NCBI GenBank assembly: GCA_947169005.1
Contig: CAMVOG010000017.1
Location: forward strand, 1-16,897
Direction of reading: 5' to 3'
Length of the DNA stretch: 16,897 bases
DNA from: an uncultured Clostridia bacterium
GTDB lineage: Bacteria; Bacillota; Clostridia; Oscillospirales; Oscillospiraceae
Shown here: piece after piece, positions 1 through 6,900 of the stretch
How the letters are laid out: every line of letters starts with the position of its first letter
Numbering within the stretch: the stretch's first letter is position 1
Translations under genes and position numbers: made by a program
Notes under the pieces: generated by a model
The model's input: only the letters and a program-made list of their open reading frames with translations
Told to the model about the DNA's origin: nothing
Databases searched by the model: none

Positions 1-55
1 CATAGAGAATGCGCACCCCGTTGGGCAGGACGCGCTTTTCGTAGCTTTCGTTCAT
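1..55 (-). CDS. Probable M16-family (insulinase/pitrilysin-like) peptidase, N-terminus only
   Basis: Only the first 18 codons are in the window; the gene continues off the left edge. The visible residues MNESYEKRVLPNGVRILY match the typical opening of bacterial M16 zinc peptidases, where a short lead is followed by an L-x-N-G-hydrophobic-x-hydrophobic beta strand. The start ATG (55 to 53) is preceded by a GGAGAG-type ribosome binding site at about 60-66. The gap to the upstream metallophosphoesterase stop is only 13 bases, so the two are very likely one operon. The family call rests on a short motif; the HXXEH zinc site, which would settle it, is outside the window. Confidence 0.5.
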   Translation of the reverse strand, partial: MNESYEKRVLPNGVRILY

Positions 56-68
56 CTTTCTCTCCTTC

Positions 69-926
69 TTATGCGCCGTGCAGCACCGCAATGGGGACCT
101 GCAGGGGATTGAAGACGCGGGGGAAGCCTCCCGCCGGGGCCAGCCCCGCGGAAACCAGAAGCTGCCCGCCGTTCTCCAGGGCGTAGAGCCCCTTGGTGTA
201 GGGCGGGAACAGCTCCCGGGAGGGGGCGATCACCCCGCCCAGGAAGGGCAGGCGCAGCATGCCGCCGTGAACGTGGCCGGAAAAGATCAGGTCATAGCCC
301 AGCGCGTCATAGGTCTCCGCGTCGTCGGGCCGATGGGCCAGCAGCAGCACGGGGCCCGCGTAGTCCTCCGCCTCGATCTCCTCCATGAGCTCGGCGGGGG
401 TCTTTTGATCCCAGGGGCCCGCCTTGTCCTCCACCCCGGCCAGCAGCAGCCGATTCGTCCCCAGCGTCAGGTAAGCAAACTCGTTCCGCAGGGGCGTGAC
501 GCCGCAATCCTCCAAAAGCTCCATGAGCTCCGGCACCACCCGGGCGGACCATTCGTGATTGCCCGTCACGTAATAGGTCGGGGCGATGGCCGCCAGGCCC
601 CGCATCAGCGCCCGGACGGTTTCGGGGCCGTGGTCGTCGTCCACAACGTCCCCGGTGACGACGATGAGGTTGGGCTTCGCCTTCTCCAACTTTTCCAGCA
701 GCCGTTTGCCGCCCAGACCCAGCAGGTCGCCGCCGTGTACGTCCGAGACCTGGGCGACACGATAGCCCTCGAAGGCCGGGGGCAGCCCCGCCAGGCTGAC
801 CTCATATTCGTCCGTAAAGATCAGCGCGTTGCCGTGGACCCAGACGGCCGCCAGCAGCGCCGCAAGGCAGAGCAGCTTGAAAAGCAGCCCGCCGCCCCGC
901 CTTCTCCTTTTTCTGCCAAATGCCAT
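69..926 (-). CDS. Membrane-anchored metallophosphoesterase (YkuE/YaeI type)
   Basis: 285 residues. A basic N-terminus (four consecutive Arg around residues 7-10) precedes one hydrophobic segment (about 14-37), so the enzyme is probably tethered to the membrane with its catalytic domain outside. All calcineurin-like phosphoesterase motifs are present in order: D62-x-H64 in VSDVHG, GD at 92-93, GNHE at 122-125, H198 in LAHRPD and GHVHGG at 217-222. These residues bind two metal ions and hydrolyse phosphoesters. Relatives include YkuE of Bacillus and YaeI of E. coli, which act on lipid-linked or nucleoside diphosphate substrates, but the substrate here cannot be read from sequence. The ribosome binding site is weak (GAGGG about 3 bases from ATG). 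No promoter is evident upstream; transcription may come through from the aldo/keto reductase or start inside the hairpin-rich gap. Confidence 0.88.
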   Translation of the reverse strand: MAFGRKRRRRGGGLLFKLLCLAALLAAVWVHGNALIFTDEYEVSLAGLPPAFEGYRVAQVSDVHGGDLLGLGGKRLLEKLEKAKPNLIVVTGDVVDDDHGPETVRALMRGLAAIAPTYYVTGNHEWSARVVPELMELLEDCGVTPLRNEFAYLTLGTNRLLLAGVEDKAGPWDQKTPAELMEEIEAEDYAGPVLLLAHRPDDAETYDALGYDLIFSGHVHGGMLRLPFLGGVIAPSRELFPPYTKGLYALENGGQLLVSAGLAPAGGFPRVFNPLQVPIAVLHGA

Positions 927-946
927 TTTCCCTCACATGCTGAGGG

Positions 947-1025
947 GGCGCGGAAGCCGCGCCATCCGGGCCGCGCGGCCCGGATGGCAGAAAAAGAAAA
1001 CGCTCCCCGCGTTTTCTTTTTCTGC
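947..1025. repeat. Cluster of three perfect inverted repeats (REP/MITE-like intergenic element)
   Basis: Three consecutive hairpins touch or overlap. The first has 7-bp arms at 947-953 and 957-963 with a 3-base loop. The second is a perfect 28-bp palindrome at 961-988. The third has perfect 17-bp arms at 987-1003 and 1009-1025 with a 5-base loop; its arms are A/T-rich and end in CGC. A fourth hairpin follows at 1040-1058 and is listed separately. No coding gene is needed to explain the stretch from 927 to 1143. The exact symmetry and lack of spacing go beyond an ordinary terminator and suggest a mobile or dispersed intergenic repeat; dispersal could not be tested inside one window. Confidence 0.7.
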
Positions 1026-1058
1026 AAAAAACGAAACGCGGGAGGGGAGTCCCCTCCC
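1026..1058 (-). terminator. Candidate terminator downstream of the aldo/keto reductase
   Basis: The 9-bp arms at 1040-1048 and 1050-1058 (GGGAGGGGA and its complement, one base between) form a strong hairpin. Read on the minus strand it is followed by a T-rich stretch ending in six T (about 1031-1026). It lies about 85 bases beyond the aldo/keto reductase stop. The one-base loop is too tight as written, so the real structure must open at least one pair. It could equally be another unit of the adjoining repeat cluster. Confidence 0.5.
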
Positions 1059-1143
1059 CTCCCACAGCCACCCCATGCAGGATCATGGCCGACTGCGTTT
1101 CTGTTTCCGCTCCCTCAATCCATTTCCTTTTTGATTGCCGCGC

Positions 1144-2271
1144 TCAGCCCTCCAGGACCTGGGCGCACTTCTTCAGCTCCCCGATAATGCCGATGTGCTG
1201 GGGACATACGGACTCGCACTGTCCGCACTCGATGCAGGCGGTGGCCCCGGCGTGACCCTGGAACTTGGTGGCGAAGTTGTAATTGCCCTTGGCGGATTCC
1301 AGGTTGCCGTAGATGGTGTTCATATTCATGGCCGTGAAAATGCCGCGGATGTTGATATCCTGGGGGCAGCCGGGGATGCAGTAGCCGCAGGAGGTGCAGG
1401 GGATGGTGGGGATGGCGGCCAAGGCGTCCTGCGCCTTTTTCACGACGGCCTGTTCCTCGGCGTCCAGAGGCTTGAAGTTCTCCATATAGGAGAGGTTATC
1501 CGCCATCTGGGCGATATTGGACATGCCGCTCAGCACCGTGATGACCCCATCCAGGGAGGCGGCGAAGCGGATGGCCCAGGAGGCCACGGAGGCCTCGGGA
1601 TCGGCGGCCTTGAAGACCTCCGCCACCTGGGGAGGAGGCGAGGCCAGGATGCCGCCCTTGATGGGCTCCATGATGACGACGGGCTTGCCGTGCTTGCGGG
1701 CGACCTCCCAGCACTTGCGGGACTCTACCGCCGGGTTGTCCCAGTCGGCATAGTTGATCTGCAGCTGCACGAATTCCATATCGGGATGGGCCGTCAGCAC
1801 CTTGTCCAGCACCTCCGCCTTGTCGTGGAAGGAAAAGCCCAGGTGCTTGATGAGGCCCTCCTTCTTCCGCTCGGCCAGGAAGTCCCAGATGCCGAACTTA
1901 TCGAAGGATTCGGTGCGGCTGTCGCCCAGGTTGTGCAGCAGGTAAAAATCGAAGAAGCCCGCGCCCGTGCGCTCCAGAGAGGTCCAGAACATCTGCTGGG
2001 CCTCCTCGGCGGTCTTGGGGCCGGCCCAGGCGGGCAACTTGGTGGCCAGGGTGAACTTGTCGCGGGGATAGCGGTCAACCAGCGCCAGCTTGATGGCAGC
2101 CTCGGACTCGCCCTGGTTGTAGCCGTAGGCGGTGTCAAAATAGGTGAAGCCCTTTTCCAGAAACATGTCCACCATGGTCTTGGTCTGCTCCACGTCGATC
2201 TTGCCGCCCTCCAGCATGGGCAGGCGCATGAGGCCGAAGCCCAGCTTTTTGATATCGTGACCCAGTTCCAT
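1144..2271 (-). CDS. Aldo/keto reductase with C-terminal 2x[4Fe-4S] ferredoxin domain
   Basis: 375 residues from the ATG at 2271, chosen because AAAGGAG lies 7-8 bases upstream and the aldo/keto reductase fold begins at once (KKLGFGLMRLP). The frame stays open further upstream, but that part is not protein-like. The catalytic tetrad is visible: D46 and Y51 in FDTAYGY, K78 in LATKLP, H113 in LLHNLGD. The C-terminal extension has CxxCxxCxxxCP at C292, C295, C298, C302 and again at C346, C349, C352, C356, giving two [4Fe-4S] clusters. This architecture is common in anaerobic Clostridia and is thought to couple carbonyl reduction to ferredoxin-type electron carriers instead of, or besides, NAD(P)H. 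The substrate is unknown. It has its own promoter in the gap after vanY. Confidence 0.9.
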   Translation of the reverse strand: MELGHDIKKLGFGLMRLPMLEGGKIDVEQTKTMVDMFLEKGFTYFDTAYGYNQGESEAAIKLALVDRYPRDKFTLATKLPAWAGPKTAEEAQQMFWTSLERTGAGFFDFYLLHNLGDSRTESFDKFGIWDFLAERKKEGLIKHLGFSFHDKAEVLDKVLTAHPDMEFVQLQINYADWDNPAVESRKCWEVARKHGKPVVIMEPIKGGILASPPPQVAEVFKAADPEASVASWAIRFAASLDGVITVLSGMSNIAQMADNLSYMENFKPLDAEEQAVVKKAQDALAAIPTIPCTSCGYCIPGCPQDINIRGIFTAMNMNTIYGNLESAKGNYNFATKFQGHAGATACIECGQCESVCPQHIGIIGELKKCAQVLEG

Positions 2272-2329
2272 TTGCGTTTCTCCTTTCGTGGTCGCGCCCG
2301 GGGGCGCAGCGGTTTGTTTCCGTAGCTCC

Positions 2330-2358
2330 ATTATAAACGGAGAGCAGCCCCCTTGCAA
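2330..2358 (-). promoter_or_regulatory. Sigma-A-type promoter for the aldo/keto reductase
   Basis: On the minus strand TTGCAA (2358-2353), a 17-base spacer and a perfect TATAAT (2335-2330) are followed about 60 bases later by the start codon. It sits in the 104-base gap between the vanY stop and the reductase start, and no terminator is visible between the two genes, so read-through from vanY is also possible. Confidence 0.7.
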
Positions 2359-2375
2359 GCATTTTCTGCGCGGTC

Positions 2376-3290
2376 TCAGTTCTCGGGCAGCGCCCCCAGG
2401 TATTCCTCCAAGCAGAGGCCCGCGGCCATGATCTCCTCGGCGGCCTCCGCACCCACATAGCGGAAGTGCCAGGGCTCGTAGCCGATGCCGGTGATCTCCG
2501 TCTTGTCGGCGGGGTAGCGCAGGATGAAGCCGTAGCGGGCGCAGTTCTCCTCCAGCCACTGCCAGGTGCTCCAGGAATCGGAGGACAATTCCGCGATGAT
2601 ATCCAGAGCCAGGCCGATCTGATGCTCGCTGGTGCCGGGCACGGCCACGATCTCCCGGGCCTGGTCCTCCGCCTCCTCCCGGCTGAGGCCGCTTGCCTCA
2701 TAGCGGGCAACGTACTCGTCCATGATGGCCTGCTGCTCCTCGGCGGTGCGGGTGGATTCGTTGACGAAGGGCCAGATGCCCGCGGCCCGGGCGTCGTCAA
2801 ACATCCGCTGCAGCTCGGGATAAATGCGCTCGTCCACCCGGTGGCCGTTGCGCAGCTCCGTGGTGGTAAAGCTGTAGCCCTCCGGGATCGGGTGCTCCGC
2901 GTTCACCAGGATCAGCTTCCAGCTCTCGTCCTCGGGGGCGGGCTCGGCCTCCTCCGGCTCGACGGGCTCCGGCTCCGCGGGGGTAGGCTCCGCAGGAACG
3001 GGCTCCGGCTCCGCTTCCGCGGGCGCTTCCTCTTCGACGGGGGCAGGCTCAGTTTCCTCCGCCGGGGCAGGCTCCTCTTTTTCCGAGGGGGCGGGCTCTG
3101 TCTCCTCCGAGGCGCTCTCCGCAGGGGCGGGCGGCTCCGTTTCCTCTGTGCTCCGCGCTGAGCTTACGATGGGCGGCTCTGCGACAGGCTCCTTCTGCGT
3201 TTCCGGCGTAGGCTCCCTTGTCCCGCAGCCCGCCAGCAGCAGGCAGAGCAGGACGGCCAGCGCGCCGCCCCAACGTGTTCTTTTGTTCAT
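2376..3290 (-). CDS. VanY-family D-alanyl-D-alanine carboxypeptidase, lipoprotein
   Basis: 304 residues from the ATG at 3290, which has AAAGGAG about 9 bases upstream. Residues 1-22 are a lipoprotein signal peptide with lipobox LAGC ending in Cys22. Residues 23-122 form a low-complexity linker made almost entirely of Glu, Pro and Ala, probably spanning the cell wall. The catalytic domain (about 123-304) carries the peptidase M15 zinc site: H223 and D230 in SEHQIGLALD, and E272 and H275 in EPWHFRYVG. Such enzymes remove the terminal D-Ala from peptidoglycan stem peptides and can alter glycopeptide or beta-lactam susceptibility; the family also includes housekeeping wall-remodelling enzymes. 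It is divergent from the BlaI/BlaR1 pair, which fits an envelope-stress role. There is no vanRS, vanH or vanX in the window, so resistance should not be assumed. Confidence 0.9.
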   Translation of the reverse strand: MNKRTRWGGALAVLLCLLLAGCGTREPTPETQKEPVAEPPIVSSARSTEETEPPAPAESASEETEPAPSEKEEPAPAEETEPAPVEEEAPAEAEPEPVPAEPTPAEPEPVEPEEAEPAPEDESWKLILVNAEHPIPEGYSFTTTELRNGHRVDERIYPELQRMFDDARAAGIWPFVNESTRTAEEQQAIMDEYVARYEASGLSREEAEDQAREIVAVPGTSEHQIGLALDIIAELSSDSWSTWQWLEENCARYGFILRYPADKTEITGIGYEPWHFRYVGAEAAEEIMAAGLCLEEYLGALPEN

Positions 3291-3317
3291 GCACCCACGC
3301 TCCTTTTCCGTCTCCCC

Positions 3318-3346
3318 ATTATAAACATCCCCGGTGTATTTCTCAA
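3318..3346 (-). promoter_or_regulatory. Sigma-A-type promoter for vanY
   Basis: On the minus strand TTGAGA (3346-3341), a 17-base spacer and TATAAT (3323-3318), about 28 bases before the vanY start codon. The -35 lies 37 bases from the nearer BlaI operator, so direct steric repression would need looping or protein spreading. Confidence 0.75.
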
Positions 3347-3371
3347 GTACCGCTTTTCCTGAAATTTCCTC

Positions 3372-3400
3372 TTGACAAGTTCGGTCTAATGCTGTAGACT
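3372..3400 (+). promoter_or_regulatory. Promoter of the blaI-blaR operon
   Basis: A perfect -35 TTGACA (3372-3377), a 17-base spacer and TAGACT (3395-3400) as -10. The -10 is part of the right half of BlaI operator 1, so repressor binding and RNA polymerase binding would be mutually exclusive. Confidence 0.75.
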
Positions 3401-3429
3401 CAAATCGTGGACAGTCTACAGCTTTAGAC
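3384..3429. promoter_or_regulatory. Two BlaI-type operators, centres 30 bp apart
   Basis: Operator 1 (3384-3399) and operator 2 (3414-3429) are each GTCTA-N6-TAGAC dyads. They are also inverted copies of one another, with one mismatch over 18 bp. The inner bases contain near matches to the TACA-N2-TGTA core known for BlaI/MecI. Operator 1 overlaps the -10 and operator 2 lies just downstream of the predicted transcription start, directly before the blaI ribosome binding site. This arrangement predicts strong autorepression by two BlaI dimers on the same helix face. Confidence 0.8.
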
Positions 3430-3444
3430 CAAGGGGGTCTTGTC

Positions 3445-3834
3445 ATGGACGAAAAAACGCTGACCGACGGTGAAAGCCGTTTTATGGAGATCATTTGGGA
3501 GGAGGAGCCCGTGCCCTCCGGGCGGCTGGTGACGCTCTGCCTGGAGCGCCTGGGCTGGAAGAAATCCACCACCTACACCATGCTCAAGCGCCTGGGGGAC
3601 AAGGGCTGCGTGCGCAACGATGGCGGTCTCGTCACCACTCTGCGCAGCCGGGCCCAGGTCCGGGCGGAGGAGAGCGCCCGGGTGGTGGAGCGCAGCTTCT
3701 CCGGCTCCCTCCCCGGCTTTCTCGTGGCCTTCCTGGGCGGGAGGACGATCTCGGAGAAGGAGGCGGCGGAGATCAAGGCCCTGATCGACGCGCATACTTA
3801 TGAGGAAGATAAAAGATTAAAGATTAAAGATTAA
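3445..3834 (+). CDS. blaI: BlaI/MecI/CopY-family transcriptional repressor
   Basis: 129 residues. The N-terminal winged helix (about 7-62) shows the family pattern: an acidic start, a FMEIIW segment where the family has xIMxxLW, and STTYTMLKRLGDKGCV as recognition helix and wing. The C-terminal half would dimerise. The start ATG follows AAGGGGG by 7 bases. In this family the dimer blocks its own operon until a cognate BlaR1 protease is activated and the repressor is cleaved or released. The gene lies immediately downstream of two fitting operators and upstream of a BlaR1-type sensor. The final seven or so residues (DKRLKIKD) are encoded by an AT-rich 7-bp tandem repeat and look like a recent replacement of the original end. 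Confidence 0.88.
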   Translation: MDEKTLTDGESRFMEIIWEEEPVPSGRLVTLCLERLGWKKSTTYTMLKRLGDKGCVRNDGGLVTTLRSRAQVRAEESARVVERSFSGSLPGFLVAFLGGRTISEKEAAEIKALIDAHTYEEDKRLKIKD

Positions 3835-3838
3835 AGAT
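3812..3838. repeat. 7-bp tandem repeat (AAAGATT) at the 3' end of blaI
   Basis: Three full AAAGATT units and a partial fourth. They encode the last residues and the stop codon of BlaI, so a change in unit number would alter the C-terminus. The composition is unlike the GC-rich surroundings. A second microsatellite with the same 7-bp period lies nearby at 3892. Confidence 0.85.
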
Positions 3839-3839
3839 C

Positions 3840-3885
3840 GGAACGAAAGATCCTACGCTTACGCTCAGGATGACAAAGGCGTTCC
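3840..3885. repeat. REP-like nested inverted repeat between blaI and blaR
   Basis: The outer arms GGAACG (3840-3845) and CGTTCC (3880-3885) enclose an inner ATCCT...AGGAT pair. The shape, a short nested hairpin with a core reading GATCCT...CAGGATGACA, resembles dispersed intergenic repeats that I recall from many GC-rich gut Clostridia; this is from memory, not a search. It separates two genes that normally sit close together and could act as an RNA processing site or partial terminator that lowers blaR expression relative to blaI. Confidence 0.6.
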
Positions 3886-3891
3886 CTCACC

Positions 3892-3911
3892 CATTGCACA
3901 TTGCACATTGC
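3892..3911. repeat. 7-bp tandem repeat (CATTGCA)
   Basis: Nearly three units of CATTGCA, 13 bases before the blaR ribosome binding site. Slippage here would change the spacing of the blaI-blaR leader but not the coding sequence. Confidence 0.8.
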
Positions 3912-3939
3912 TGATTCCCCCTCGAAAGGAGTGACCCAA

Positions 3940-6900
3940 ATGAACGAGCTGTTTCTGACTATTCTCAATATGTCTCTTTCCGCCTCGGTGGTGATCCTGG
4001 CGGTTTTGGCGGCGCGGCTGCTGCTGCGGCGCGCGCCGAAGAAATGGTCCTATCTGCTGTGGAGCGTGGCGGGCTTCCGCCTCTGCTGCCCCGTCAGCTT
4101 CCGGGCCGTGTTCAGCATCTTCCGGCTCTCGCCCCTGCGGCAATCCGGGGCGACGGTCCGCGCGGCCCTGCCCTCCCCGGCCCTGCGCCCGTCGGCGGGC
4201 GTGACGCTCCCGCTCAGTCATGCTGCCCAGGTCACGGGCGCGGCAGGGTCCGCATCCCCGGACCTATCTCCCGCGCTTCCTGCGGCAGCCGCCCCTGCCC
4301 CGGAGCCGTGGCCGACCTTGGGCACGGTCCTCTGGTGCCTGGGGCTGACGGCCCTGCTGCTCTACGGCGTAGTGAGCTATCTGCGCCTCCGCCGGGACCT
4401 GGCGGACGCGGTGCGGGTACGGGAAAACATCTACGAAAGTGGGGCCATCCGCTCCCCCTTCATCCTGGGCTTTTGGCGGCCCCGGGTCTATCTGCCCCTG
4501 GGCCTTGCGGGGGACAGGCTGAGCTACGTGCTGGCCCATGAGAACGTCCACCTGCGGCGGCGGGACTATCTGGTGAAGCCCCTGGCCTTTCTGCTGCTGG
4601 CAGTCCATTGGTTCAACCCTCTCTGCTGGATGGCCTTCTTTCTCATGAGCCGGGACATGGAAATGAGCTGCGACGAGGCCGTTCTGGCCCAAGGCGGCGC
4701 GGGGGCGCGGGACTATTCCCTTTCCCTGCTCTCCTTCGCCCTGCCCCGGCGCTTCCCGGCCCCCGGCCCCCTGGCCTTCGGGGAAACGGGAGTAAAAAGC
4801 CGGGTGAAGAACGTGCTGAGCTGGCGGCGGCCCCGCACCTGGGTCACCCTGGGGGCCATCGTTCTGTGCGTCGCGGTCCTGGCCGCCTGCGCGGCGGACC
4901 CGGCAAAGCAGGAGCTAAAGCAGCCGACGGAGGCCGAGGCGCTGCGCTGCGTGGAAAACGTGATCGACGCCAACAACGCCAAGGATCAGGAGGCCTATAT
5001 CGCTCTCTTCGCCGCGGAACGGCAGGCGGAAATGCGCGATTACGTTTCCGTGCGGGGTAAGATCGAGTTTTTGGATGACGTCACGGTGTTGGAGGGCCCC
5101 ACCCTCATCCCTCCGGAGGGTCTGCCCTATACGGTCCCGGAGGGGCGCACCGTCGTGCGGACAAAGGAGGAGCTGTACCGTGCAAGCGAGGACAGCACCG
5201 AGGTCATGCTGCGCTACTACCTGCTGATTGTCGAGGACGGCAGCTGGCGGGTCGATGAAATATGGGCTACGCGCGAGGAGGTCTCGGACTACGAACTCTA
5301 TGCCCCGGTGGAAAGCTGGCTGCGGGCCAACGTGTTGGACCCCCTGCTGCGGGACGGCGCCGCCGTCTCCACGCGGGACGGTGAAAAAACCGCTGCGGTA
5401 GCGGAGGCGGAGATCAGCGAGCTGCGGCGCACCGGGACCGTGGAGGGGCTTGCCCCCGCGGGTCGGCTGGAATCCTGGGTCTACAGGCTGCGGATCAGGC
5501 TGGACGCGGACCCCGCCGAGGTGATGCTGGCGGGCGGACAGACAGAAGAGGACGGCTGGTTTGACCTTTTCGGCCCCCAGGACCTGGTGGGACTGATCCA
5601 GGGAGGACCACCTGCCTTCCGGGTCCTCTACAACGCGCCCGTAAACGACAACATGGGCTTTTACGGCTACCACGAAAGCTATGAGGAAGCCATTTGGGAC
5701 CTGTATCTTCAAACGACAGACAGAGACCTGTCCCTGCCTCTTTATGTGGAGGATTGGGCCGGTGCGCTGACGCGGCGGGGCTATACGGTACCCGGCAACC
5801 TGCCCGTCCACCGCTATGAGGGCGCGGGCTGGAGCCTCTATATCCCGGTGACGGGCTGGGAGCAGACGGAGAACAGCGCCGCCCGGACGGTCTGGCGCTC
5901 CCAATACGGCACGGGGCTCATCAGCGTGCGCCCCTCCTCGGCGGAGGAGCAGACCGCCGAGCGGCCTCTGCTTACCGAGGGGCAGGCGGAGCGTTTCGTA
6001 GAGGGAACAGACGGCTCGATCTGGCTGGTCTGGACCCAATACGAGCCGGAAAAGCTGCCCGCAAGCGGAGATGGAGCCTTGATCCCCGGCCTGCTGGACC
6101 TGATGCGGGAGAGCTTCATGCCCCCAAGCGAGGCAAGCGACATATTCTCCGCCCAGAGCGCGCCGCCGGGCATGGGAGAGCCTCTCCCCGCCTCGGTCAG
6201 CGTCACGACCTTGCAGCTCCCGCCAGCGCTCCTGAACCTGCAGACGGAGGATATCGACAGCGTTTCTCTTTTCAACGGCGTCGGGGAGCCTGCCCTTGTC
6301 GCCGCGGCCCTGCGCGCCGCCCAGCCCGCTGAGCGGCGGGAGAGCGGTCTGCTTCACTGGAACGCGGAGGTCCGCTTGAAGGACGGGACCCTGCTGCGCC
6401 TGGCCGCCGGGCCGGAGGAAAACCTGGTAGACGTGTTCTGCGGGGACTATGACCCCTGCACCTTGGAAAGCGCCGCCCTGTATACCATGATCCGCGACAG
6501 CTACAGCTTCCCCAGCGGCTATCTGCATATGGACTATGAGCGCTACGCCGCCGACCTGGCGGACCGGGCCGAGGCGCTGCGCCGCCAGATCAACGAGGAG
6601 GCGGGCGCGGAGGTCTGCGCCGGCTGGGAGGCCCTGGACTTCCGCCCCATCACGGTCTATGACGCCCCCGACGACGCCCTTTACGTCGTCTACAGCCTGG
6701 AGCTGGCCTTCCCGCTTTCGGACCCGGACCGGGCGGTCTGGGCCGGGGGCCTGTGGCTGGACAATCAGCTTCGGCTGCGGGGCCTTGATCCCGGCTGGTT
6801 CGTCACCCGCCGCAGCGGGGACCGGGTGGAGACCGCCTTTTTGGATGCGGACCGGTGGTTTTTCTTCAACCAGGCCGGACAGGGTCTGGCCCTGGAGCGC

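Noticed and set aside
1135..2325. Open frame on the plus strand opposite the aldo/keto reductase
   Set aside because: The reductase on the minus strand shows the catalytic tetrad and eight cluster cysteines; the plus frame is repetitive Gly/Leu/His with no motif.
2272..2559. N-terminal extension of the aldo/keto reductase frame
   Set aside because: It overlaps the vanY 3' end, and the promoter and ribosome binding site support a start at 2271.
2376..3290. Vancomycin resistance cluster
   Set aside because: No vanH, vanX, ligase or VanRS two-component genes are nearby; a lone VanY-family enzyme does not make a resistance operon.
3291..3572. N-terminal extension of the VanY frame
   Set aside because: It would run through the divergent promoter and into blaI; the lipoprotein signal begins at 3290.
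3812..3911. CRISPR-like array
   Set aside because: The repeats are 7-bp tandem units without spacers; no cas genes are in the window.
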